From NCBI GenBank assembly GCA_027532825.1, contig JAPZTL010000017.1, forward strand, positions 1 through 64,000: a stretch of DNA of 64,000 bases, written 5' to 3'. Positions 43,975-51,942 of this stretch are shown in pieces. The position numbers and the translations under genes are program-made. The notes beneath the pieces are model-generated. The model was not told the DNA's origin. It worked only from the letters and a program-made list of their open reading frames with translations, and did no database searches. Position 1 is the stretch's first letter. Each line of letters starts with the position of its first letter. The DNA is from Silanimonas sp021297925 (GTDB taxonomy: Bacteria; Pseudomonadota; Gammaproteobacteria; Xanthomonadales; Xanthomonadaceae).

Positions 43975-44588
43975 CGCCCCGGCGCCGGCATCGCTCGGCG
44001 GCGCTGGCGGGGATGGTCCTGGCCGCGGTGCTGGGCACGGCGGGTCTCGCCGTCGCCGGACCCGTCCCGGAGGCGGGCGGCGACGGCGCCGCCGCGGTCG
44101 ACGAGTACGCGCTCAAGGCCGCCTTCCTGTTCAACTTCACCCGCTTCGTGGAGTGGCCCCCGGGCAGCTTCGGCGCCCCCGATGCGCCCTTCCGCGTCTG
44201 CGTGCTCGGCACCGACCCCTTCGGCGAACGGCTCGATCCCCTGCGCGAGCGCCAGGCCGCGGGGCGGCCGATCGCCATCGAACGGCCCGCCGACCTCGCC
44301 GCCCTTTCCCGGTGCCAGATCGCCTACCTCGGCGACGGCGTGCCGGCGGACCTCGTCGCCGCGACGCGGGACGGGCGCCTGCCCGGCGTGCTGGGGGTGT
44401 CCAGCGACCCCGCCTTCGCCCGCGAAGGCGGCATGGTGGCCCTGGTGACGCAGGGCGACCGCGTGCGCCTGCACGTGAACCTCGACGCGATCCGTGCATC
44501 GCCCTTGCGGTTCAGCGCGAACCTGCTGGAGATCGCCCAGGTCCGCCACGGCACGTCCGCCCCCTCTGGGTCCGGGGGCTCGCGGTGA
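43971..44588 (+). CDS. YfiR-like periplasmic regulator (DUF4154)
   Basis: 205 residues. The signal peptide is SAALAGMVLAAVLGTAGLAV with cleavage near AVAG-PVPE. The mature protein has the YfiR core EYALKAAFLFNFTRFVEWPP, then FRVCVLGTDPFG, LSRCQIAYLG and ALVTQGDRVRLHVNLDAIRA, then SPLRFSANLLEIAQV. YfiR in Pseudomonas is a periplasmic repressor of the CHASE8-containing cyclase YfiN. Here there is no YfiN, but the next gene encodes a CHASE8 histidine kinase. Both neighbours overlap it by 4 bp. Confidence 0.9.
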   Translation: MTPRRRHRSAALAGMVLAAVLGTAGLAVAGPVPEAGGDGAAAVDEYALKAAFLFNFTRFVEWPPGSFGAPDAPFRVCVLGTDPFGERLDPLRERQAAGRPIAIERPADLAALSRCQIAYLGDGVPADLVAATRDGRLPGVLGVSSDPAFAREGGMVALVTQGDRVRLHVNLDAIRASPLRFSANLLEIAQVRHGTSAPSGSGGSR

Positions 44589-46591
44589 GGGACGACGAAG
44601 GCCCGCGCGGCCTCAAGGCCGTCTCGATCCGCACCCGCCTGGTGCTGCTGATCGGCTTCGTTACCAGCGCCGCCATGGTGGCGTTCGCCAGCCTCGCGCT
44701 GCAGAGCGAGCAGCTCGTGGCGCGCCGCGGGCTGCAGGCCGAGCAACGCGCGCTGGCGGCGGTGGTCGCCAACCGCAGCGCCGCGGCCCTGCTGTTCGGC
44801 GACGCGGAGCTGGCGCGCGAGAACCTCGCGGCGCTCGCCGACGTGCCGCACGTGCGGAGCGCCTGCCTCTACGGCGAGGACGGGCGGCTGTTCGCCGAAT
44901 TCAGCAGCGCCGGCGTGGCCGCCCCGTCGCCATGCCCGGTGGGGCGGGAGGCGTCGCTGGACGCGGTCACGCCACCGGACCTCCAGCGCGTGGTCGTCGA
45001 CGTCGAGGCCGGCAGCGGCGGAGCCGCGGGCACGCTGCTGCTCGACAGCCGCCTGGAGCTTCTGGAAGCCCGGTTCCGCGAGCAGATCCGCCGCTGGGGC
45101 AGCATCGGCGCGACCGCCCTGGTGATCGCCCTCGCCCTCGCGTTCCTGCTGGAGCGCGTGATCACCGGCCCGGTCCGCCGCCTCGCGCGGGTCGCGGAGC
45201 GCATCGTCGAGAGCGGCGACACCACGGCGCGCGCCGGGATCGAGAGCCGCGACGAAGTCGGCGAGCTGGCCTTGGCGTTCAACCGGATGCTGGACCGGCT
45301 CGAAGCGCAGGCCCGCGGCTTGCGGGAGCAGGCCGACTACAACCAGGTCCTGTTCCAGAAATCGCCGCTGCCCGTCATCGTGGTCGACGCCCGGCGGAAC
45401 CTCTGCATCGCCGCCAACGACGCGGCCGTGCGGATGTACGGCTTCGGCAGCCTCGAGGAGACGATGGCCGCCGGCGTGCGGGAGGTCTCCGCCCCGGTGC
45501 AGTACGACGGCACGCCATCGGAGGAAGCCATCATCCCGCACAAGGCCGCCGCGCTCTCGGGGGAGCCCTGCGTCTACGAGTGGCGGCACCGGCGACCCGA
45601 CGGCAGCGAGTTCGACGCCGAGGTGCACCTGATCCGCTTCGGCGCCGACGACGCGCCGATGCTGCTGGCCAGCCTCTTCGACATCACCGACCGCAAGGCG
45701 GCGGCGAACGCCTTGCGGGAGATGAACGAGGCGCTGGAGACCCGCGTGGCCGATCGCACCCGGGACCTGGCCACGGCCAACGCCACGCTCTCGCGCACGG
45801 TCGAGCAGCTGCGCCAGGCCCAGGATGAGCTCGTGCGCTCGGAACGGCTCGCCTCGCTCGGCGCGCTGGTGGCGGGCGTCGCCCATGAGCTCAACACGCC
45901 GCTGGGCAGCGTGCTGCTGGTCGCCACGACTCTGGGCGACGGCCTCGAGGAGCTGCGCGAGAAGCTCGACCGCGGCGACCTGAAGCGCTCGACGCTGGCC
46001 GAGTTCCTCGCCCAGCAGACGGACGCGCAGTCGCTGATCGTGCGCAATGCCAAGCGCGCCGCCGACCTGATCCAGCGCTTCAAGCAGGTCGCGGTGGACC
46101 AGACCTCCGAACAGCGGCGCGCGTTCGACCTCGCGGAGGTGGTCGTCGAGGTGATCGCGACCCTGCAGCCGCGCCTGCGCAAGACCTCGCACCACGTCGA
46201 GATCGCGATCGAGGAAGGGCTGGTGATGGACAGCTATCCCGGCCCGCTCGGGCAGGTGCTGACCAACCTCGTGATGAACGCGATGGTGCACGGCCTCGGC
46301 GACCAGGCGGGCCGCGTGCGCATCGCCGCGTGGGCGGATGGCGACAATGACCTCGTACTCGAGGTCGCGGACGACGGCGTCGGCATCCCGGCCGACCACC
46401 TGCCGCGGATCTTCGATCCGTTCTTCACCACCAAGCTCGGCGAAGGCGGCAGCGGCCTCGGCTTGCACATCGTCTTCAGCCTCGTCGAGCGGATGCTCGG
46501 CGGTCGGATCGACGTCAGCAGCGTCCCCGGGCAAGGTGCGACTTTCCGCCTGCGGCTGCCGCGCAAGGCGCCGGGCGGCTCCGGGGGCTGA
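44585..46591 (+). CDS. CHASE8-HAMP-PAS sensor histidine kinase
   Basis: 668 residues from GTG 44585, which overlaps the YfiR-like stop (GTGA). TM1 is at about 16-38 (RLVLLIGFVTSAAMVAFASL). The periplasmic domain has NRSAAALLFGDAELARENLA, then ALADVPHVRSACLYGEDGRL, the CHASE8 pattern of YfiN-type sensors. TM2 at about 175-195 is followed by HAMP (VITGPVRRLARVAERIVESG), PAS (about 255-375) and a coiled coil. HisKA has LGALVAGVAHELNTPLGSVL and HATPase_c has GQVLTNLVMNAMVHGL, VADDGVGIPADHLP, FDPFFTTKLG and GSGLGLHIVFS. The receiver at the head of the operon is the obvious partner; this is inference. Confidence 0.9.
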   Translation: MRDDEGPRGLKAVSIRTRLVLLIGFVTSAAMVAFASLALQSEQLVARRGLQAEQRALAAVVANRSAAALLFGDAELARENLAALADVPHVRSACLYGEDGRLFAEFSSAGVAAPSPCPVGREASLDAVTPPDLQRVVVDVEAGSGGAAGTLLLDSRLELLEARFREQIRRWGSIGATALVIALALAFLLERVITGPVRRLARVAERIVESGDTTARAGIESRDEVGELALAFNRMLDRLEAQARGLREQADYNQVLFQKSPLPVIVVDARRNLCIAANDAAVRMYGFGSLEETMAAGVREVSAPVQYDGTPSEEAIIPHKAAALSGEPCVYEWRHRRPDGSEFDAEVHLIRFGADDAPMLLASLFDITDRKAAANALREMNEALETRVADRTRDLATANATLSRTVEQLRQAQDELVRSERLASLGALVAGVAHELNTPLGSVLLVATTLGDGLEELREKLDRGDLKRSTLAEFLAQQTDAQSLIVRNAKRAADLIQRFKQVAVDQTSEQRRAFDLAEVVVEVIATLQPRLRKTSHHVEIAIEEGLVMDSYPGPLGQVLTNLVMNAMVHGLGDQAGRVRIAAWADGDNDLVLEVADDGVGIPADHLPRIFDPFFTTKLGEGGSGLGLHIVFSLVERMLGGRIDVSSVPGQGATFRLRLPRKAPGGSGG

Positions 46592-46612
46592 GGGCTGGCG
46601 CCGGGCCAGCCC
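46592..46612 (+). terminator. Terminator-like hairpin of the YfiR/kinase operon
   Basis: GGGCTGGC (46592-46599) pairs with GCCAGCCC (46605-46612), directly after the kinase stop codon and before the convergent gene. It is followed by CCTTCG, not a T-run. Confidence 0.5.
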
Positions 46613-46623
46613 CCTTCGCCTGA

Positions 46624-47553
46624 TCAGAACCCGATGGACGGGATGATTTCGACGATGCAACGGGCCACGCCGCCGCCCGAGTCATGTTCGCAGCGGATGC
46701 GGACGCGCTGGTTGTTCCCGATGTTCTGGATCCAGGCCGTGAATCCCCCATGCCCCAAACCGTTCGGGTCGCGGATGGGAATCCCGGCAGCCCGAAAGTG
46801 ATTGAACATCGCCTGGAAATCGCTGGATCGATCGAAGAAGAACTGGTTGGCACCCATGGTGCCGAGTTGATGTTTCTCGTCGGGAATCAGGTTTCCGACC
46901 CGGTCGCGGGCGGACCCCTCGACATATCTCGCCTGATTCGTGGTGTCGGGCGTGATGGTGAACTCGGCCGACGTCCCATCCCGGAAGAACACCTTGATGC
47001 GCGCCACGGGAACGTTTCCGAGACGCGAATCCATGATCACCGAACTGATGGTCTGGACCGCCTGCTCCAAGCGAGGGTGTTGACGCAGCCACGCAGGAGC
47101 CACCAAGACGCGCCCCACGGCGTCGCGGCTCTGCACGGCCTGCACGACGTCGAAGGCCGACAGGGTCGTGGGAATCTCGGCCGGATAGCCGGGCTCATCC
47201 GGCCGAAACTCGCGGAAGTAGTTCAACTCGCCGCCATTGTCCTTCCAGTACTCGGCGATCCGTCGAATCTCGCTTTGCTCCGTCGACGTGAGCGTTGTCG
47301 GAGTCACCGACCACCGCAGGACCTCGAACACGCCTTCCTAGTCGGTTCGTGCTTGAGCGATGGCGGAATGGAATGCCCACCCTTCACCCGTCGCGAAGTT
47401 CGCGACGAGGAAACGGCCTTCGCCGATCATCGCGGCGTGAGCGGCGGTTTGCGCCGTGCAGGTGTTGCACTCGATCAAGGACGCAGCGGCCGGGGAGGCC
47501 GCCCCGATGGACGCTGCAACGATGAGGAGCCCGGCCGAGTTTTTCAAATTCAT
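46624..47553 (-). pseudogene. Secreted protein of unknown function split by an in-frame amber codon
   Basis: Codons from ATG 47553 encode a signal peptide (NSAGLLIVAASIGAASPAAA, cleavage near AAA-SLIE) and 71 residues ending IAQARTD, then TAG at 47340-47338. The same frame continues as EGVFEVLRWSVTPTTLTSTE for a further 237 codons to 46624, with normal codon use throughout. The join reads naturally if TAG replaced a Tyr codon. The mature protein would have about 285 residues: a CNTC motif near the N-terminus, a mixed alpha/beta body and a C-terminal CEHDSGGGVARCIVEIIP with two further Cys. No family is recognised. Composition is less GC-rich than its neighbours, which hints at acquisition. 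A sequencing error could also create the stop. Confidence 0.6.
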
Positions 47554-47648
47554 CTTGCTCCCTGAGTGTTCTTGAGCCGGTGCCGCTTTCAGGCGGCGCG
47601 CGGAGGATAGTCACCCCTCCCTCAAGAGCGTCAATCCGCCCCAAACCC

Positions 47649-47978
47649 TCAGCGCCCGAGCAGGCGCTTCCACCAGGGCCGCGGCGCGCGGCCGGCCGGC
47701 CGGGCCAGCGGTTCCGGCGGCAGGTCCGGGCGGACGAGGTCGCTGTCGGCCAGCGCGCGGGCCCACTCGCCGTCCTCGAGGTGCAGCTCGATGCGCCAGT
47801 CGCGCAGCTGGCGGGCGACCACATAGACGGCGTCGTGGCCGGCGCGGCGGGCGGGCTGCAGCAGCACGCCTTCGGCGCGGCGCGCGAGCTCGCGGTCGCG
47901 CGCATCGCGCGCGGCCTTGCGCAGCGCCGCCTCGTCGGCACCGAAGCCGAGCCCGAGCCGGGCATACAGGTCACGCAT
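47649..47978 (-). CDS. Hypothetical protein with J-domain-like start
   Basis: 109 residues. The start RDLYARLGLGFGADEAALRK then AARDARDRELARRAEGVLLQ resembles the first two helices of a J-domain ('DLY..LG....A....I..A') but has no HPD. The C-terminus is Pro/Arg-rich and ends WWKRLLGR. It overlaps the J-domain gene upstream by 8 bp, so the two are coupled. Function unknown. Confidence 0.65.
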   Translation of the reverse strand: MRDLYARLGLGFGADEAALRKAARDARDRELARRAEGVLLQPARRAGHDAVYVVARQLRDWRIELHLEDGEWARALADSDLVRPDLPPEPLARPAGRAPRPWWKRLLGR

Positions 47979-48741
47979 CGCGGGCCTCGTCCTCGAGCAG
48001 GGCCCAGGCCGCCTGCACCTCGCGGAAGCGCGCGGCCGCCGCCTCCAGCGCGGCGGCGTCGCCCTGCGGCTGGCGATCGGGATGGAACTGGCGGGCCAGG
48101 CGGCGCCAGGCCGCCTTGATCGCGATCGGCGTGGCGTCCGGCTTCAGGCCCAGCACGCGCAGCGCGTCCTGCCGCCGGGCGGACTCGCGGGCCGCGAGGC
48201 CGGCGTCACTGGCGTGCGCGCGGGCGCGCGCCTCGCGGGCCATCGCCGCCGCCTCGGCATCGGCGAAACCGTCCGGATCGGACAGGTCCGCCGGCGGCAG
48301 GAACGGAATGCCCAACAAGGCTTCGCAGCGCTCGTCCAGCAGCGTCTGCGGCGCGCCCAGCAGGTCGGAAAGGAACAGCAACGCGTGGCGTTCGATCTCG
48401 CCGATGCGACCGTCGGCCGCCGCGACGCGTACGTACAGGTCGAGCAGCGATTCGGTGCGCTTGGGGCTGCGCTGGCCGCGCAGGAAGCGGAACAGCTTCG
48501 TCAGCGCAGGTGACAGTGGCTCGGCGGCCAACGCGTCGGCCACGTCGTGCAGCGGCACGCCTTCGGGCTCGTGCGTCAGCGCGAGCCCCACCTCGTGGAA
48601 CTCCCGCGGATCGAGCGGACCGTCGAGGATCGCCAGCCACAGTGCCGAGGCGCGGACGCTATCGGACAGACGGTAGGGGCTGGCCTGGAGGCGCTCGACG
48701 AGGACGGCGCCCGGTCCGGGCGGCACGGGCGCGGGCATCAC
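47971..48741 (-). CDS. TerB-like/J-domain co-chaperone
   Basis: 256 residues. The middle part LLDLYVRVAAADGRIGEIER then HALLFLSDLLG matches the TerB-like helical domain ('ADG.I...E'). The C-terminal J-domain (about 190-250) reads RVLGLKPDATPIAIKAAWRR, then LARQFHPDRQPQGDAAALEA with the HPD motif that stimulates DnaK. The TerB-J layout recalls DjlA, but there is no N-terminal membrane helix, so it should be cytoplasmic. It sits between a gene of unknown function and the J-like gene. Confidence 0.8.
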   Translation of the reverse strand: MMPAPVPPGPGAVLVERLQASPYRLSDSVRASALWLAILDGPLDPREFHEVGLALTHEPEGVPLHDVADALAAEPLSPALTKLFRFLRGQRSPKRTESLLDLYVRVAAADGRIGEIERHALLFLSDLLGAPQTLLDERCEALLGIPFLPPADLSDPDGFADAEAAAMAREARARAHASDAGLAARESARRQDALRVLGLKPDATPIAIKAAWRRLARQFHPDRQPQGDAAALEAAAARFREVQAAWALLEDEARDA

Positions 48742-49467
48742 TCAGGTCGCGCTTTCGGGATCGAGCAGCAGGCTGGCCAACCAGGCCTCGCCGCGCTCGA
48801 GCAGCTCCACGGGCGTGAACTGCCAGCCGGTGACGATCATGGCCTCGGCCACGGCGAACTCGCGCTGCGCCTTGGTGAACGCCCGCTGCCCGGCCTTGAT
48901 GAGCTCGAGCACGAACGGCGGCGGTGGCACCGCTTCCGGGTCCGCCAACTCGGCGCGGACGCCGGCCACCTGGGCCGCGGCGGCCACGCCCATGCCTCGG
49001 ACGAGCGTCTCGATGCGGGCCAGCGCGGTGGCCTGCGCATCGCCGCTCTCCGGCACCTGCGGCACGGCGACGGCGAGGGCCTTGCAGACGGTGTTGAGCT
49101 GCCCGGTGGCCTTCATGCGCGCCAGCTTGGCCGCGCCGGCCGTCGACTCCGCGGCCTCGAGGTCCTGCTGCAGGCGCTCGATCTCGGCGTTCGCGTCGGG
49201 GTGGCCCGCACCGCCGAGCAACCGCTGCACCTCGCGCTGCAACTCCCCGTAAACGCCGGGGTGGTTGGACTTCAGCGCGCGGGCCGCCATCTGCCAGGCG
49301 TAGGCCACCTGAGTCGCCGAGCGCGGAGCGGCGTCCGCCGCGGGCGTCGACAGCGCGGACAGCGCAGCATCGATGCGTTGGGCGAGCTCGCTCTGTTCGT
49401 AGCCGCGCAGCGCCTTGCGCAGCTCGATGCGGCAGTCCAGCAACAGGGGTCGGAGAGGCAGATCCAT
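48742..49467 (-). CDS. Hypothetical helical protein
   Basis: 241 residues, predicted mostly helical: LLLDCRIELRKALRGYEQSE, a coiled coil IERLQQDLEAAESTAGAAKL, and a C-terminal LIKAGQRAFTKAQREFAVAE then AMIVTGWQFTPVELLERGEA. There is no signal peptide or transmembrane segment. It is immediately followed by the TerB/J-domain gene (the stop codon abuts its start), so it is probably in one operon and acts with it. Not recognised. Confidence 0.7.
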   Translation of the reverse strand: MDLPLRPLLLDCRIELRKALRGYEQSELAQRIDAALSALSTPAADAAPRSATQVAYAWQMAARALKSNHPGVYGELQREVQRLLGGAGHPDANAEIERLQQDLEAAESTAGAAKLARMKATGQLNTVCKALAVAVPQVPESGDAQATALARIETLVRGMGVAAAAQVAGVRAELADPEAVPPPPFVLELIKAGQRAFTKAQREFAVAEAMIVTGWQFTPVELLERGEAWLASLLLDPESAT

Positions 49468-49542
49468 GGGCCGATTCTAGCCAGTCCGCGGCCCATGATC
49501 GGTGATGGCCGGCCCAGGTCCGGGGGTCCGCGGGGGTGTGCG

Positions 49543-50151
49543 TCAGGGCACGCGCCACTCGCCGCGCCAGGGACCCTGGCCAACGCGCTGGAAGCGCGCG
49601 CGGCGATGGCCCTCGAAGGCGAGGTGCAGCCACTCGATCTGCTGCAGCACCACCTGCACCACCGCGAAGTTGGCGCGGCCCGCGGCGCTCTCGGCCTCCT
49701 CCGGCCGATGCTTGGCGAGGTGGGCCGGCAGGCCGCTGCCCGGTGCATCCAGCCTGGCCCCCGGCGCCGGGTGGGCGAGGTAGCAGCGTCGTGACATCAG
49801 GCCGGTGCGCTGCCAGGCGAGGTCAGCGATCGCGTCGTCGGCATGCAGCGCGGCTCGCCCTTCGGCGCGCACCTGAACGTTCTGCCCGAAGAAGCACAGC
49901 GCCACGCGCGGGTCGCGCTCGAGCTCGGTCCACTTCTCGCTGCGGCGGTCGGTGTGGAAGCCGAGGATGCCGCGCTCCCGGTCCACTTGCCGCAAGACGA
50001 CGTAGCGGGCGCTGGGGCCGCGCGCCGCGCACGTGGCCAGCACCGCCTGGTGGAACGGTGAATGGCGGAGACGCTGCCCCTCCGCAAGCTGCGACCAGAG
50101 GCCGTCCAGCACGCTGGCGAAGGTGGGGGACGGGGGTTCGCGGCTGTCCAT
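49543..50151 (-). CDS. Pyridoxamine 5'-phosphate oxidase-family flavoprotein
   Basis: 202 residues. The split-barrel pattern is AVLATCAARGPSARYVVLRQ, then HTDRRSEKWTELERDPRVAL and CFFGQNVQVRAEGRAALHAD. The family binds FMN or haem-type cofactors and includes general oxidoreductases; it lacks the PdxH C-terminal signature, so it is not called pdxH. ATG 50151 is chosen over longer frames that run into Arg/Pro-rich sequence. It is divergent from the DCC gene. Confidence 0.78.
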   Translation of the reverse strand: MDSREPPSPTFASVLDGLWSQLAEGQRLRHSPFHQAVLATCAARGPSARYVVLRQVDRERGILGFHTDRRSEKWTELERDPRVALCFFGQNVQVRAEGRAALHADDAIADLAWQRTGLMSRRCYLAHPAPGARLDAPGSGLPAHLAKHRPEEAESAAGRANFAVVQVVLQQIEWLHLAFEGHRRARFQRVGQGPWRGEWRVP

Positions 50152-50280
50152 CGCGGCATTCCATCGCGTCGCCCGTCGCCGCGGTGCGAAACGGCGCGCA
50201 CCGGCCCGCCGGGCGCGCTCGGGTCCCGCCGACGGCGAGGCTTCACCCCCGCTGCGCGCCGGGAAGGCGACACTGCAAGC

Positions 50281-50700
50281 ATGCATCCCCCCGCCATTCC
50301 ACCGCCGTCCTTGCACGACGCGCAGGCGCCGGCCGCCACGCTCGAAGTGTTCTATGACGGCGGTTGCCCGGCCTGCCGTCGCGAGATGGCGCACTACCGC
50401 GCCCAACTGGGGGCCGAAGCGATCCGCTTCACCGATGCCGCACATGAGAGTGCGCGCCTCGCCGAGGTCGGCCTTGACGCGATGGCCGCGATCGCGACGC
50501 TGCATTCGCGCGACGCCGAGGGTGTTTGGCACATCGGCGTGCCGGCCTTCCGCGAGATCTGGCTGCGCCTGCCGCGCTACGCCCCGTGGGCGCGGCGTTT
50601 CGCGTGGCTGATCGATTCGCGCGCGCTGGCCTGGGCTTACGCCGTGTTCTGCCGGCTCCGGCTGCCGCGGCGGTGCCGCGACGGCCGCTGCCCGGCCTGA
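50281..50700 (+). CDS. DCC-family (DUF393) thiol-disulfide-type protein
   Basis: 139 residues. The CxxC-like N-terminal motif is VFYDGGCPACRREMAHYR, the family's DGxCxxC pattern. The C-terminal half has GVPAFREIWLRLPRY and a hydrophobic helix FAWLIDSRALAWAYAVFCRL, then a basic Cys-containing tail. The role is unknown; a thioredoxin-like redox function is assumed from the motif. It ends two bases from the convergent rlmI stop. Confidence 0.8.
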   Translation: MHPPAIPPPSLHDAQAPAATLEVFYDGGCPACRREMAHYRAQLGAEAIRFTDAAHESARLAEVGLDAMAAIATLHSRDAEGVWHIGVPAFREIWLRLPRYAPWARRFAWLIDSRALAWAYAVFCRLRLPRRCRDGRCPA

Positions 50701-50701
50701 G

Positions 50702-51889
50702 TCAATCCAGCACGCGGCAGAACACCGCCTTGAGGTAGCGGCTTTCCTGCACGTGCGCGAGCCACGGGTGGTCGGCGCCGGCGCCGGACACCTTGAGGAT
50801 CTGCACGGTGCGGTTCGCGTAGAAGGCCGCGCGGCGCAGCATGTCGAGGAATTCCTCCTCGCTCACCAGGCCCGTGCACGAGAAGGTCGCGAACAGCGCG
50901 CCCGGCTTGCAGACGCCGAGCGCGAGCTTGTTCATGTCGAGGTATTTCTTCAGCGCCGGGATCACCTGCTCGCGGTCGCGGGTCATCTTGGCCGGGTCGA
51001 GGATGACCACGTCATGGGCCTCGCCGCGCGCGGCTGCATCGCGCAACCACGGGAAGATGTCGGCATGGATGAAGCGCGTCTTCGTGGCCGCGGCCTGCGG
51101 GTTCAGCTTGAGGTTCTGCTTGGCGATCGCGATGACGTCCTCGTCGATGTCGACGCCCACCACCTCCAACGCACCACGTGCCGCGGCGTACACCGCGAAG
51201 CCGCCGGTGTTGCAGCACAGGTCGAGCACGGTCTTGCCCTCGACCTGGCGCGACAGCCACTCGCGGTTGTCGCGCTGGTCGGCGAAGAAGCCGGTCTTGT
51301 GCGCACTGCCCGGGGCGGCGCGGAACTGGATGCCGTGCTCGGTGATGACGACCGGCTTCGGTGCCTCACGTTGATGGAGGTCGAAGCTCTCCTGCTTCTG
51401 CACGTGCTCGTCGGCGAACCACCAGAAGCGGCAGCCGGGGAACTGCGCCTCAAGCGCCGCGAAGATCCACTCGCGATGGCGGAACGCGCCGGCGGAGAAG
51501 AACTCCACCACCAGCAAATCGCCGTAGCGGTCAACCACGAGGCCGGAGATGCCGTCGCCCTCCGAATGCACCACGCGCCAGGCGTCGCTCACCACATCGA
51601 GCTTGAGCAGGTCGCGGCGCAGCGCCACGGCCGCGGCGATCTTCGCGTGGAACCAGGCCGCGTCGATGGCCTCGTCCGGGTCGGTGGTGAGGATGCGCAG
51701 CGCGATGCGCGAATGGCCGTTGTAGAAGCCGCGCCCGCACCAGGTGCCGTCGCGGTCGTACACCTCGACGAGGCTGCCGGGCTTCGGCTTGGTCGGCGGC
51801 TTCTCGACCATCTTCTGGAAGATCCAGGGGTGGTTCGAGCGGCGCTCGATCTTCAGGCGGACGGCGGGGTTGTCGGCGGGCGCGTTCAT
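50702..51889 (-). CDS. rlmI: 23S rRNA m5C methyltransferase RlmI family
   Basis: 395 residues. The N-terminal PUA domain (about 10-90: RSNHPWIFQKMVE, PGSLVEVYDRDGTWCGRGFY) is followed by an EEHEE-type linker and a Rossmann methyltransferase: VLDLCCNTGGFAVYAAARGA, VVGVDIDEDVIAIAKQNL, VVILDPAKM and catalytic FATFSCTGLVSEEEF. The SCTG replaces the more common SCSG but keeps the nucleophilic Cys. RlmI modifies C1962 of E. coli 23S rRNA. ATG 51889 starts the PUA domain. Confidence 0.88.
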   Translation of the reverse strand: MNAPADNPAVRLKIERRSNHPWIFQKMVEKPPTKPKPGSLVEVYDRDGTWCGRGFYNGHSRIALRILTTDPDEAIDAAWFHAKIAAAVALRRDLLKLDVVSDAWRVVHSEGDGISGLVVDRYGDLLVVEFFSAGAFRHREWIFAALEAQFPGCRFWWFADEHVQKQESFDLHQREAPKPVVITEHGIQFRAAPGSAHKTGFFADQRDNREWLSRQVEGKTVLDLCCNTGGFAVYAAARGALEVVGVDIDEDVIAIAKQNLKLNPQAAATKTRFIHADIFPWLRDAAARGEAHDVVILDPAKMTRDREQVIPALKKYLDMNKLALGVCKPGALFATFSCTGLVSEEEFLDMLRRAAFYANRTVQILKVSGAGADHPWLAHVQESRYLKAVFCRVLD

Positions 51890-51942
51890 CGCGGCATTGT
51901 ACGCGTCGCCCCCGGCGCCCCGGCCCACCCGCCCTCGGCCGC

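Noticed and set aside
49543..50151. Calling the PPOX-fold gene pdxH
   Set aside because: The PdxH substrate-binding C-terminal signature is not evident, so only the family was named.
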